Assembly (NCBI GenBank): GCA_963576735.1
Contig: OY755186.1
Location: 16,355,970-16,419,969, forward strand
Length of the DNA: 64,000 nt
Reading direction: 5' to 3'
DNA from: Bedellia somnulentella
Lineage: Eukaryota > Arthropoda > Insecta > Lepidoptera > Bedelliidae
Shown piece by piece: positions 1 to 9,165 of this stretch. Under the pieces are notes generated by a model that saw only the letters and a program-made list of their open reading frames with translations, did no database searches and was not told the DNA's origin. The translations under genes were made by a program, and so were the position numbers. Position 1 is the first letter of the stretch; the number at the start of each line of letters is the position of its first letter.

Positions 1-1
1 C

Positions 2-871
2 AATGAAGTCAGTGGTCGGGTGGTTACTGTGGAAAAAGACGTAGAGCAGATGAAGGAGCAGGTAACCACTATTGAGAAAGATATCGATGACATGAAGACC
101 GACTTCCGCGGAATGGAGAAAAGGGTTCTGCAGCTTGAATCACGACCGGTCAAGGTTGTCTCCGGTGAGAATGTAGTAGCTGTCCATGGTCCTCCCTACG
201 ACGGAACAACATCCTGGTCGGCGTATAGACATCAGTTCCAGACTGTTGCGGCTGCCAATGGTTGGACTGATGAACAGTGTTTGACTGCACTGACGGTGGC
301 GCTCCGAGGTCAAGCACTGTCAGTAATAGAGGCGCTGCCGACTCCGAGTGGTGGTTTCAAGGACCTGCTGGATGCGTTGGAGTCTCGCTATGGAGAGCGA
401 CACCTGGAGCACGTGTTCCGCGCTCAGCTGCGTGATAGGGTCCAGCGTTCCGGAGAGGGACTTCAGCAGTGGGCCCTTGAAATCGAGAAGCTCGTCCGCA
501 AGGCCTATCCCAGTGTAGATCCGAAGACGGTGGAAATGAACCTGGTGCAAGCATTCGTCGACGGCATCAGAGATATCGAAGTGAGAACAGCGGTGAGACT
601 TCAACACCACACGTCTCTCAAGGATGCCTTGGCGAACGCTCTAGAAGTTGAAGCTTGCCGCCAGGATACGCGCCAAACTCATCGACTTCGTGAGATTGCG
701 GAAGCAAATGAGGACGTCAAGGTCATTAAAGCACCCGTCGGAAGGAGTACTGGACCGATTTGTTATGGCTGCGGGAAAAGGGGCCATTTGAGATTAAGTT
801 GCCCGCTGAGGAAGGAAGAAAAGAGGCAGGCAGAGGCTCCTGCCGCAAACGTCCAGGGAAACGAGCATTAG
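2..871 (+). CDS. gag: Gag polyprotein (capsid and zinc knuckle), 5' partial
   Basis: The reading frame is open from the left edge, so the true start is upstream. The N-terminal part looks like a coiled coil (repeated hydrophobic heptads around KDVEQMKEQVTTIEKDIDDM). The middle matches the capsid layout of Ty3-type Gag, with the family's tryptophan and helical pattern (WSAYRHQF, LRGQALSVIEAL, LLDALESRYG). Near the C-terminus is a CCHC knuckle, CYGCGKRGHLRLSC, that would bind RNA. The ORF ends with TAG at 869-871 and overlaps the next ORF by about 110 bases in the -1 frame, as expected for ribosomal frameshifting between Gag and Pol. No disabling lesion is visible in this part. Confidence 0.85.
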   Translation, partial: NEVSGRVVTVEKDVEQMKEQVTTIEKDIDDMKTDFRGMEKRVLQLESRPVKVVSGENVVAVHGPPYDGTTSWSAYRHQFQTVAAANGWTDEQCLTALTVALRGQALSVIEALPTPSGGFKDLLDALESRYGERHLEHVFRAQLRDRVQRSGEGLQQWALEIEKLVRKAYPSVDPKTVEMNLVQAFVDGIRDIEVRTAVRLQHHTSLKDALANALEVEACRQDTRQTHRLREIAEANEDVKVIKAPVGRSTGPICYGCGKRGHLRLSCPLRKEEKRQAEAPAANVQGNEH

Positions 872-2376
872 CCAGGACCGGGGGGCAGGTGCTGGCTAGA
901 GAGGAGAAAGCCCCGACAATGACCATCTCACAAGCCTGTAACGGGAACAGTTTGGTGATATTGGGCTGTGTCAATGATCAAGACTGTAAACATTGCAGGA
1001 AGCAAGAGTCGAAGGAGGAGGTCGTGAAAGTGACTCGAATTTGTCCATTGGATGGATGGGAAACAGAAGCTATGCAGAAGGCCCAAGAAGAAGATGAGAA
1101 CCTCAGACCCATCATGAAATGGAAGAAGGAAAAACACGATCAACCGGCTTGGAGTGAAGTAGCGTCCACAGGAGTGAGTACGAAAGCTTACTGGGCGCAA
1201 TGGAACAGCTTGGTTCTGATCAATGGTCTACTGTACCGGAGGTGGGAGAATCCCAACGGTAAGGAAGAGCACCTACAATTGGTCGTGCCCAGAGCCAAGG
1301 TTAAAGATGTACTGCGGGAAACACATGACAGTGTTTCGGGCGGGCATCTTGGGGTAAATCGTACGTTGCAGAAGGTTCGTGCGAAGTTTTACTGGCTTCA
1401 TTGTAGGGACGACGTACAGGACTGGTGCCGGAAATGTACAACGTGTGCCGCGGTGAAAGGTCCGCAGACCCGGAGTAGAGGGGGATTACGGTTGTACAAT
1501 GTGGGAGCTCCCTGGGAGAGGATTGCCGTTGATGTGGCTGGACCGTTTCCACAATCAGAGTCCGGAAATAAATATTTCATGGTGGTGATGGATTACTTCA
1601 CTAAGTGGCCTGAAGTGTTTGCCATACCCAATCAAGAAGCAATAACTGTGGCTACAAAACTGGTTGAGGAAGTGATCTGTCGATTTGGCGTGCCCCTGGA
1701 GATACACTCTGACCAGGGAAGAAATTTTGAGTCACAAGTATTTCAAGAGGTGTGCAAACTACTTGGAATGCATAAAACCAGGACGACGCCATATCATCCT
1801 CAGTCAGATGGAATGGTGGAGAGGTTCAACCAAACACTGGAGAGACAGTTGGCGAAGATGGTTGAAAAACATCAGAAGGACTGGGACAAACACATTCCAT
1901 TATTTTTACTGTCTTACCGGTCAGCTGTTCACGAAAGCACGAAAGAAACACCTGCTTTCGTCAATTTCGGAAGAGAGCTACGATTGCCTGTAGATTTGTT
2001 GACAGGAGGGTCACCAGATGAGCCGCAGAGTGTAACTGAATATGTAAGCGATTTGAGGGAAAGAATGCAAGATGTACATTCCCTAGTGCGTGAAAATGGT
2101 TTACATGCTAGTGAAAAGATGAAAACCAGATATGACCGTAAAGCTAACACGCCGCATTTCGAAGAGGGTATGCTCGTCTGGTTACACAATCCAACTCGCC
2201 AGAAAGGGAAGTCCCCTAAGTTACAAAATAGGTGGGAAGGACCGTACAAGGTGGTCACTAGAATAAACGATGTAACGTACAGAATTCAACGCCAACCTAG
2301 AGGGGCTTCGAAAATAGTTCACATCGATCGACTTGCGAAGTACCATGGAAGCAATAATACTCGGGACGAGTATTAA
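760..2376 (+). CDS. pol: Pol remnant: protease start fused to RNase H-integrase linker and integrase
   Basis: The frame is open without a convincing ATG, so expression would need a -1 frameshift from gag. Residue numbers count from base 760. Residues 61-77 (NSLVILGCVNDQDCK) resemble the first strand of a retroelement protease; then CRKQESKEEVVKVTR (79-93) is like the linker after RNase H, so the deletion joint is near base 985-990. Integrase follows: HHCC zinc domain (H189, H196, C226, C229), catalytic core with D258 (AVDVAGP), D318 (HSDQGRNF) and E354 (MVERFNQ), and a C-terminal domain with RWEGPYKVV. All three catalytic acids are present and no stop interrupts it. The product would cut and join DNA ends but cannot copy RNA. 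Confidence 0.88.
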   Translation: MLWLREKGPFEIKLPAEEGRKEAGRGSCRKRPGKRALARTGGQVLAREEKAPTMTISQACNGNSLVILGCVNDQDCKHCRKQESKEEVVKVTRICPLDGWETEAMQKAQEEDENLRPIMKWKKEKHDQPAWSEVASTGVSTKAYWAQWNSLVLINGLLYRRWENPNGKEEHLQLVVPRAKVKDVLRETHDSVSGGHLGVNRTLQKVRAKFYWLHCRDDVQDWCRKCTTCAAVKGPQTRSRGGLRLYNVGAPWERIAVDVAGPFPQSESGNKYFMVVMDYFTKWPEVFAIPNQEAITVATKLVEEVICRFGVPLEIHSDQGRNFESQVFQEVCKLLGMHKTRTTPYHPQSDGMVERFNQTLERQLAKMVEKHQKDWDKHIPLFLLSYRSAVHESTKETPAFVNFGRELRLPVDLLTGGSPDEPQSVTEYVSDLRERMQDVHSLVRENGLHASEKMKTRYDRKANTPHFEEGMLVWLHNPTRQKGKSPKLQNRWEGPYKVVTRINDVTYRIQRQPRGASKIVHIDRLAKYHGSNNTRDEY

Positions 2377-2379
2377 TGT

Positions 2380-2389
2380 AAGGAGGGGG
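2380..2389 (+). promoter_or_regulatory. polypurine tract
   Basis: Ten purines (AAGGAGGGGG) end three bases before the LTR, the usual position for the plus-strand primer of an LTR element. Confidence 0.8.
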
Positions 2390-2567
2390 TAATGTTACGA
2401 CATCTGTTCGCAAGTAGGAGATAGGATTTGTCACTACTAGAGAACAGATGGCGTTACTAGTATTTTAATAAGTAAAAAAAGGAATTACTAGATGTTTCTC
2501 GAATATCGACTTTTCGAGAATGTGGTACTAGAACTTTCTGTAATATTCGCGTATTTGAGATTTGGCA

Positions 2568-2576
2568 TATATAAAG
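2568..2576 (+). promoter_or_regulatory. LTR TATA box
   Basis: TATATAAAG in the LTR, about 230 bases before the polyadenylation signal. Confidence 0.65.
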
Positions 2577-2804
2577 AGCGACGTGTGCTACGGAGTGATT
2601 GGAGTGCGAAGAACTAAAGCGAGAACAAGCGAAATACTAGAGCGAAGAAATACGACAGTGCAGTGATAAACGGATTACGGAAATAAGCTTAACGGTGTGG
2701 ACAGTGTTACTATAACGGAGTAAATTAGTGTTGTTAATTAGTGCGAGTATCGATAGTTAATTATCGATAGTGTTTGTTGTGTTGTGTAAAGTGCGTTATT
2801 GGTC

Positions 2805-2810
2805 AATAAA
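2805..2810 (+). terminator. LTR polyadenylation signal
   Basis: AATAAA about 70 bases before the LTR end, the expected place for retroelement 3' processing. Confidence 0.6.
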
Positions 2811-2924
2811 TATAATTACACCTTATTGCACGAAAGTGTGACTGGTATTTATCAAATTAAGAACCCGGTACGTAACAATAGTTTACATTAAACAGGAAGT
2901 AATAATAAAAGATAAAACTTCAAG

Positions 2925-3135
2925 AATTTATCATGGTTGCTAACGGTGAGGGAAAACATCGTGAGGAAACCCACATGGCTGAGTTGTACTTAGTCATGTG
3001 ACAGTGTATTCGTACAAAAACGGCGATAGGCCTGCCCCCTATCACGTGAGTACACTGTCTAAGCAAAACGTGGGTACCTTCTCTGGAAACTAGATGGCGC
3101 TTGCCATGTGAGTTCAGGAGTATTGGTACCTCTTA
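2925..3135 (+). repeat. SINE-A fragment, body only
   Basis: Matches the SINE-A body from the ATTTATCATGGTTG block to GGTACCTCT. The tRNA-like head and the hairpin tail are missing, and a segment near 3080-3110 differs from other copies (it resembles the copy at 34371-34727). Confidence 0.75.
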
Positions 3136-3374
3136 TAAAACTTAAGTGTTGTAGTATTCAGTATTGTTTGAGTACTTAAGGATAAACTATTTTTCGAAAT
3201 AATAGCCTTTAATCGTACCTAGAAATTATCTAAGATGGTGGATTTTTTGTTTCAAAAATGCTTTTCTTGTTGAATATTTTTCGTACCATTGACAAATTAC
3301 AACATTTATTATTATGAAATAATTGATTTCATATTTATTGCATACATACATACATTAATATACACACGGCTATA

Positions 3375-3737
3375 AATTATAATAATAATGATAAATCTTT
3401 ATTTCAGACAAATGCGGTCCATATAAAATAATACAAACTAGTGTTAGTCAAGATTTATTTAAAAACCTATGTTAGAAGATAAAATAAACGACACAATAAA
3501 TTGATATATGTTATATACAAAATTTACACAGTCCTGAGGTGCATACCCAAACAATGCCTTAGTATGGGACAATACAGGCGTTCAGCTATGCTGCTCAGGA
3601 TGCTATTATTGCTGTCACGAAAGCGACTCCACCCAGATGCTATGCGTTTTCTTATAATGGCTAAAAAACCATCTACTCCTAAATACCTGAGGAATTTCTT
3701 ATCTCTGGCTCTGGCTACCCCGAGCTTCATAACAAGA
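3375..3737 (-). pseudogene. LINE ORF C-terminus and 3' UTR fragment
   Basis: On the minus strand a ~65-codon open stretch ends HLRTV and a stop near 3524, preceded by IRKRIASGWSRFRDSNNSIL. It is followed by an AT-rich 3' region with AATAAA ending near 3375. Length, position and the 3' processing signal suit the last part of a CR1-like LINE reverse transcriptase, but I recognise no catalytic motif, so the class is uncertain. A SINE-C copy adjoins it on the right. Confidence 0.4.
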
Positions 3738-3908
3738 TATTCCTCAGCTACTTTTGGAAGTTGAGAGGGGAAAAGATAGTAAAATAAAGGTTTTCGGTGT
3801 TGGGTCTTCAACCACATCGCTCAAAAATCCCTTAATACCCTTAGTCGCCTCTTACGACCACTCAGGTGAAGAAATTAGGTAGTGCTATTCTAAGCCGTCA
3901 CTCCACAG
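3738..3908 (-). repeat. SINE-C, subfamily 2, 3'-truncated
   Basis: Contains the CCACTTTTGGAAG-like block, the TTAGTCGCCTCTTACGA block and the 5' end (TAAGCCG..CACT). The hairpin tail is missing. Confidence 0.75.
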
Positions 3909-3983
3909 CAAATTTATTATTATTATTAATTGCACATGGATCATTACGTCAAAGAAACCACTATTCTGAAATTAAGCACGCCC

Positions 3984-4019
3984 GCCCAATGTCCGCCCAA
4001 TGTCTGCCCAATGTCTGCC
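3984..4019 (+). repeat. three 12-bp tandem units
   Basis: GCCCAATGTC(C/T) is repeated three times in a row. The rest of 3909-4258 shows no gene. Confidence 0.7.
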
Positions 4020-4258
4020 AAACTATTCAGCTCACTCAACAAGTCAAAACAAAATTAATTGACTATCTAAAATGCAATTACAAGGCTAATATAGTAACTT
4101 AAGTTCAATCTCTGAGGATTTGACTTCCATATTTGTTACCTCGTATGCTGATTAGGAAACTATTTCAGACTTATAATTAAGCGGAGTAACAGACTTTGGT
4201 TACAAATGTGTTAAATGTAGCTGCCAGATATTTAAATCAAAGTGGGCGTAAAATTTAA

Positions 4259-4478
4259 TAGTAGTGTCGGCTTATAATAGTACTACCCGATTTCTTCCCG
4301 GTAGTGTACATAAGAAGCGACTAACGGTATTTGGGCTTTTAAAGAGATTTTTGGGCGATTCGGTTGGAGACCTTTAGTTTACCATCTTTTCCCCACTTCA
4401 AAAAATAGCTTAGGATTTTATGATTCCTTAGCTCTAGCCAATCCTTCTAGGGATTTATGGCCGTGAGTATATGGATGT
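4259..4478 (+). repeat. SINE-C, diverged subfamily 2
   Basis: Full-length outline from TAGTGTCGGCTTATAATAG to GGCCGTGAGTATATGG, with many substitutions. The hairpin is CCTTCTAGGG. 4479-4725 shows no feature. Confidence 0.75.
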
Positions 4479-4725
4479 AGAATGGTACTTAGGTCAGATC
4501 GATTAATCTAAGGAATTAAAGTGACAATTTCAGGTGATTAACTTGTTTCCATTAGATGTCAATAATAACTTAAATAGTTAATCAGCTTAGTCTCTTAAGT
4601 GTAAGTAATAAGTTGTTTAAGCTAATACATTTAAGTTCAGCCAAACCCACCCAATACTTAATTGGATTAGTTTAATGAATTGTTCAAGTAATTATAAGTT
4701 ACATAGTTAGTAAGATTACCATAAC

Positions 4726-4861
4726 CTCTGCTAACTGAGATGATTTCATTTGCTAATGACTTAAAATAAACAACCGTGATAGCCCAGTGGGTAGAACACT
4801 CGGTTATCGTGCAAACGACTAGTGTTCAAATCCTGGGTTGGGCCTACACCAATTTGTCTTT
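4726..4861 (+). repeat. SINE-A head with 50 bp of shared upstream flank
   Basis: The tRNA-like head (A box TAGCCCAGTGG, B box TGTTCAAATCC) is cut off after the TTTGTCTTTT block, where repeat P begins. The 50 bases before the head nearly match those before the SINE-A at 7432, so this is a copied segment rather than an independent insertion. Confidence 0.75.
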
Positions 4862-5660
4862 TTAACCGACTTCAAAAAAGGAGGTTCTCAGTTCGATTGT
4901 TTGTATGTATGTATGTATGTATGTATGTATGTATGTATGTATGTATGTATAATTGTCCGCGATTATCTCGAGTTTGGCTTAAGCTATTTGGATGCGGTTT
5001 TCAGAACAGTATTCGTTACATTTAGGAGAAGGTTTTAGTACCTTAACCGACCAAAAAAAGGAAGGAGGTTCTGTGTTTGACCTGTATGTATGTCTGTTGG
5101 TCCGCGATTATCTCGAGTTTGGCTTAAGCTATTTGGATGCGGTTTTCAGAAAAGTATTCGTTACATTTAGGAGAAGGTTTTAGTGCCTTAACCGACCAAA
5201 AAAAGAAAGGAGGTTCTGTGTTTGACCTGTATGTATGTCTGTTGGTCCGCGATTATCTCACGTTTGGCTTAAGCTATTTGGATGCGGTTTTCAGAAAAGT
5301 ATCCGGTACATTTGGAAAGATGGGTTAAGTGATTTAACCGACTCTAAAAAAAAGGAGGTTCTGTGTTTGACCTGCATGTATGTATGTTGGTCGGCGATTA
5401 TCTCGCGTTTTGCTTAAGCTATTTGGATGAGATTTTCAGAAAACTACTTGTTACTTTCAGGACAAGGTTTTAGTGATCTAACCGTCTCAAAAAAGGAGTT
5501 TCTGAGTTTCACCTATAAGTATGTATGTAAGTTTGAAGGTTCTTAGTAATTATTAGACAAAGAGTTATCAGTTTATGTTATTACATTCAGGAGAGGGTTT
5601 AAGTTCTTTACCCGACTCGAAAAAAAGGAGGTTTCTTAGTTTGAAATATAAGTATGTATG
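4862..5660 (+). repeat. repeat P minisatellite, ~145-bp unit
   Basis: About five units, each running from CCGACTTCAAAAAAGGAGG-like sequence through TCCGCGATTATCTC and TTTGGATGCGG to GGAGAAGGTTTTAGT. The first units are nearly identical and later ones decay toward the right. ORFs read through the array (VRDYLEFGLSYLDAVFRK repeated) only because the unit lacks stops; I do not call them genes. Confidence 0.85.
4903..4949 (+). repeat. (TATG)n microsatellite
   Basis: Eleven or so perfect GTAT units inside the first repeat P unit. Confidence 0.95.
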
Positions 5661-5967
5661 TAAAGTTATCAATACTAGACAGAGATTTATCAATATATGT
5701 TAATAAAGTTTTTTTATTAGTAATAAACAGAGTTACTAAATTATTAAACAAAAAAGTATATAAAAACATGAATAAATTACTCTTAATTATATTGAAGAAA
5801 AAAATATATATTGCAACATCATGTTTTTCATCCTGGTCATTTCAATCAAGGCTCTTTCGTCATGGGGATGGTTAAGTAATTTCTTTGAATCTATATCACT
5901 TAAAGCCATCTCATCAAGGGATTTTACACGACTCAACGCTACATATATATAAAAGTGTTTCTTTGCA
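5661..5967. other. AT-rich stretch, no gene seen
   Basis: Low-complexity sequence after the minisatellite; no conserved reading frame or repeat identified. Confidence 0.5.
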
Positions 5968-6063
5968 TTTGTGATAGGTGAACTTCTCTTTGCTCATCTG
6001 TTTCGGCAGCAAGAGCAGCACGCTGACGATCTCTCTCATTCTGAAGGGCAAGCACGAGTTATC
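5968..6063 (-). pseudogene. Helitron-type helicase N-terminal fragment (possible)
   Basis: The minus strand encodes LQNERDRQRAALAAETDEQR, an arginine/glutamate-rich register like the repeats before the Rep domain of Helitron replicase-helicase proteins. No Rep or helicase motif follows. Confidence 0.35.
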
Positions 6064-6487
6064 GACACGATAACGGTTAGAATGAGATGGCAGTATACGA
6101 TACTAAGTAAGTGCGTAAAAGATGGCTGCTTTATCCCACGCGATAACTAGTTTAAATACGGCTCGTGCTTGCTCTGCTGAAGTCTTTGTTTTTTTTCGAT
6201 GGGTATTTTGTTCTCCCTTACGCGATTTTCCTTAAAGCATCCTTTGATTTTCTATCTAGACCCGCAGGTAAACAAAATAGTAACAAGTAAGCTAAAGTCA
6301 TAATAACAAATATTATAACTACCTGTTAAAAAAACTATAAAATAAACGGACAGTAAAACTTATCTCTAAAAAACTATCACTAATTCACTAAAAAACTCAG
6401 AGTGATTTAAGAACTTATCACTAAAAAGTATAAAATAAAAAAGAAAAACAAAAACTTCAAATTAAAAACTAAACAGAAAAATTAAAT
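6064..6487. other. no gene seen
   Basis: AT-rich sequence with short direct repeats of CACTAAAAA type near 6370-6430. Confidence 0.45.
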
Positions 6488-7387
6488 ATTATTATTTTTC
6501 ATTTAAAACCGCCTTCAAAAATCCAACTGAAAAGTATAAAATAATTTTTATTTATTTTATTATGTACAACTCTATTCAACTTCTTCTTTTTGAAGTCGGT
6601 GCCAAACAGACAAATCCAAAATGAAAATTGCTACATAGAGAAAACCATACGAATAATAAATCAATCGATAGTGCCTCAACAACAGTAGTTAACACAATCG
6701 CGCTCAAAAATCAAGAAATTTCATCCGCTCGCAACGACGTCGCTTTATAAAGGATGGAATTGAGGGACAGTGAGCGGTGCTTAGCCTGGTGTGCATGCGT
6801 CGCACTCCGCAGAGAAATTATCATAATATACATGTCACCGTAAAACTGTAAATACTAGTAAATTATAATTTTAGATAGATAGCGAGATAGTAAACTAACG
6901 TTAGGTTAGGTTATGTAAGATTATCAGATTTCAAACTAACGGAATTAACAATTCGACAGAGACATGCATGCACCGAGTTGGCACAACCAATACTTCTAAC
7001 ACTTTGTAAAAAGACGATCGAGAATCTAAATCACTACATAGTATAAAACAAAGTCGCTTTCTCTCTCCCTGTCTGGGATATAGGGACATCCTTATGTATA
7101 CTTTAATCTGTAAAACTACGAAATGAATTTTAATGCGATTTTTTTATTAATTGATTAACAAGGAAGGTTTATAAGGATGACAATGACATACGCTGATGGG
7201 GTGGAGAACTCACTCAACTTGGGCGGGCCACTAATATTCGTTCTTCTTTGTCATGAAAATTGGTTTGGCACCGACTTCAAAAAGAAGAAATTGAATAGAG
7301 TTGTACATAATAAAATAAATAAAAATTATTTTATACTTTTCAGTTGGATTTTTGAAGGCGGTTCTTTTTTAAATGAAAAATAATAAC
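6488..7387. mobile_element. 900-bp foldback element with ~130-bp inverted ends
   Basis: The left arm (6488-6615) and the right arm (about 7255-7387, reversed) match from TTATTATTTTTCATTTAAA through ATCCAACTGAAAAGTATAAA to TTTTTGAAGTCGGTGCCAAAC, with one small insertion of about 5 bases in the right arm. The 640-bp interior has no transposase ORF, so it is non-autonomous. No clear target duplication was found. Confidence 0.75.
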
Positions 7388-7431
7388 CTCTGCAAACTGA
7401 GATGATTTCATTTGCTAATGACTTAAAATAA

Positions 7432-7805
7432 ACAACCGTGATAGCCCAGTGGGTAGAACACTCGGTTATCGTGCAAACGACTAGTGTTCAAATCCTGGGT
7501 TGGGCCTACACCAATTTGTCTTTTCTAAAGACATATGTGTGGTTAATTTATCATGGTTGTTATCGGTGAGGGAAAACATCGCGAGGAAACCCACATGGCT
7601 GAGTTGTACTTAGTCATGTGACAGTGTATTCGTACAAAACGGCGATAGGCCTGCCCCCTATCACGTGAGTACACTGTCCATGCAAAACGTGGGTACTCTG
7701 AACACCAGGTGACAAAGTCACGTGATGTTCAGAAGTATTAGTACCTCTGCCAACCCCTTCGGGGATATTCGGCATGAACGTTTATGCTATGTTATGTTAT
7801 GTTAA
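7432..7805 (+). repeat. SINE-A, full length
   Basis: tRNA-derived SINE. A box TAGCCCAGTGG (7442-7452) and B box TGTTCAAATCC (7485-7495) form an internal pol III promoter. The body ends with CTCTGCCAACCCC-TTC-GGGGATATTCGG and a (TTATG)n tail. TTAAAATA lies on both sides and may be the target duplication. Confidence 0.9.
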
Positions 7806-7836
7806 AATAGCAGTCCCCTCATATACATATCAATTA

Positions 7837-8038
7837 TACATACATACATACATATACTCACGGCTATAAATCCCTAGAAGGGGCAGCCAGAGCTAAGAAA
7901 TTAAAAATTCCTCAGCCATTTTTGGAAAGAAAAGATGGTAAAATAAAAGTTGTTGATGATGGGTCTCCATCCACATCGCCCAAAAATCCCTTAAAAAGCC
8001 CCAATACCGTTAGTCGCCTCTTACGTACACCCAATCAT
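7837..8038 (-). repeat. SINE-C, subfamily 2, 5'-truncated
   Basis: Runs from the (CATA)n tail and ACTCACGGCTATAAATCCCT to the CTCTTACGTACACCCA block; the first ~40 bases are missing. Confidence 0.85.
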
Positions 8039-8127
8039 CAATCACGCAAGCAGCACCAATTATGTCAAAGCTTATATCCTGAAAAGGCGTAGCAATGGTT
8101 TCTACGAATTCAATAAAGTACCTATTT

Positions 8128-8277
8128 CACTTTTGGAAGTTGAGTTGGGTAAAGATTGTTAAATCAAGGTTCGTAGTGATAGTGATGGATCTCCAACCGC
8201 ATCCCCAAAAATCACTTAAAAAGGCTCAACATCCTTAGTCGCATATTAGGATCACCCACGGGTAGAAATAGGGTAAA
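8128..8277 (-). repeat. SINE-C middle fragment
   Basis: Has CACTTTTGGAAGTTGAG, GGATCTCCAACCGCATC and ACCCACGGGTAGAAAT blocks; both ends are missing. Confidence 0.7.
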
Positions 8278-8280
8278 AAA

Positions 8281-8523
8281 CATACATATATATACACACG
8301 GCCATAAATCCCAAACAAGAGTAGTCAGAGCTTCAGAGCTAGAAACTCCTCAGCCATATTTGGAAGTTGACAGGGGACAAGATGGTTAAAATAAAATTTC
8401 GTTGGTGATGGGTTCAACCGCATCACAAATCGCATTTTAAAAAGCTACATACCCTTAGTTGCCTCCTACGTCACCCATGGGTAGAAAGGGGTAGTGACAT
8501 TCTAAGCTAACACTACGCGGCAA
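8281..8523 (-). repeat. SINE-C, subfamily 4, full length
   Basis: Tail, CAGAGCTTCAGAGCTAGAAA, GACAGGGGACAAGATGG and the 5' end ACACTACGCGGC are all present. This old subfamily is more diverged than the others. Confidence 0.82.
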
Positions 8524-9074
8524 TTTACATAACTTTAAGGTTTATTCAAATTTAGTATACCATGTATGAAATAAATATAAACTAAATAAAAACTTGACTC
8601 ACCCTTCTACCACCTATTTTTAAATGTGCTCTTTCGCCTCAGGGGACGACCAGCTTGTATGGTGAAATTCCCAAGCACCCTTTTATTTTGTGTTAAATTT
8701 AAAAATTATTTATAAAATAAAAGATTCGTATGGTAACGGTATATATACGAGTATACACTTATCTAGTTTTAAACTCACTATACCTTAAATAAACCTGCAC
8801 CTGATTTACCTCTACAATAACCCTTTACGACGTTAATGCGACATCAAATATTCATTGTGTATTTCAAAGCAAAATGTCCATCTATTATAATTATTCATGG
8901 CTCACTGAGCACTACGATGTAAAGTCACAAGTGATTAATATTAACGAGATTTTAATTAATACAATGTCTCATTATAAGAACATTATGGTGTGAAAATTGC
9001 TATTTGTCTTGTCTTTACCAATATTATTTGGATTGTGCGCTGGGTTTGGCTCCTTTGAAGACATATAAATAATA
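8524..9074. other. no gene seen
   Basis: Unique AT-rich sequence without an ORF or repeat that I recognise. Confidence 0.5.
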
Positions 9075-9165
9075 CATACATATATACATATACTCACGGC
9101 TATAAATCCATAGAAGGGGTAGCCAGAGCTAAGGAATTTGAAACTCCTCAGCCACTTTTGGAAAG

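Larger units (their letters stand above)
1..2877 (+). mobile_element. Ty3/gypsy-like LTR retrotransposon, 3' part, internally deleted
   Basis: The window opens inside an LTR retroelement. It has a gag ORF ending in a CCHC knuckle, an integrase ORF in the -1 frame, a polypurine tract and a complete 3' LTR. Protease core, reverse transcriptase and RNase H are absent: only about 35 codons separate the end of Gag from the sequence that normally follows RNase H. The 5' LTR and primer binding site lie outside the window. No envelope ORF is seen after integrase. Confidence 0.9.
2393..2877 (+). repeat. 3' LTR, 485 bp, with TGTTACG/CGTAACA ends
   Basis: The LTR starts TGTTACG and ends CGTAACA, a perfect 7-bp inverted pair with TG..CA termini. 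It contains a TATA box and a polyadenylation signal. The 5' LTR is outside the window, so age and target duplication cannot be judged. Confidence 0.88.

Noticed and set aside
4822..5417. ORFs in the minisatellite (YVCMYVCMYVC, VRDYLEFGLSYLD)
   Set aside because: They arise from (TATG)n and from a stop-free repeat unit; there is no start context or conserved use.
6900..6915. TTAGG units as telomeric sequence
   Set aside because: Only two or three units here and at 41679; such short runs are common in insect DNA.
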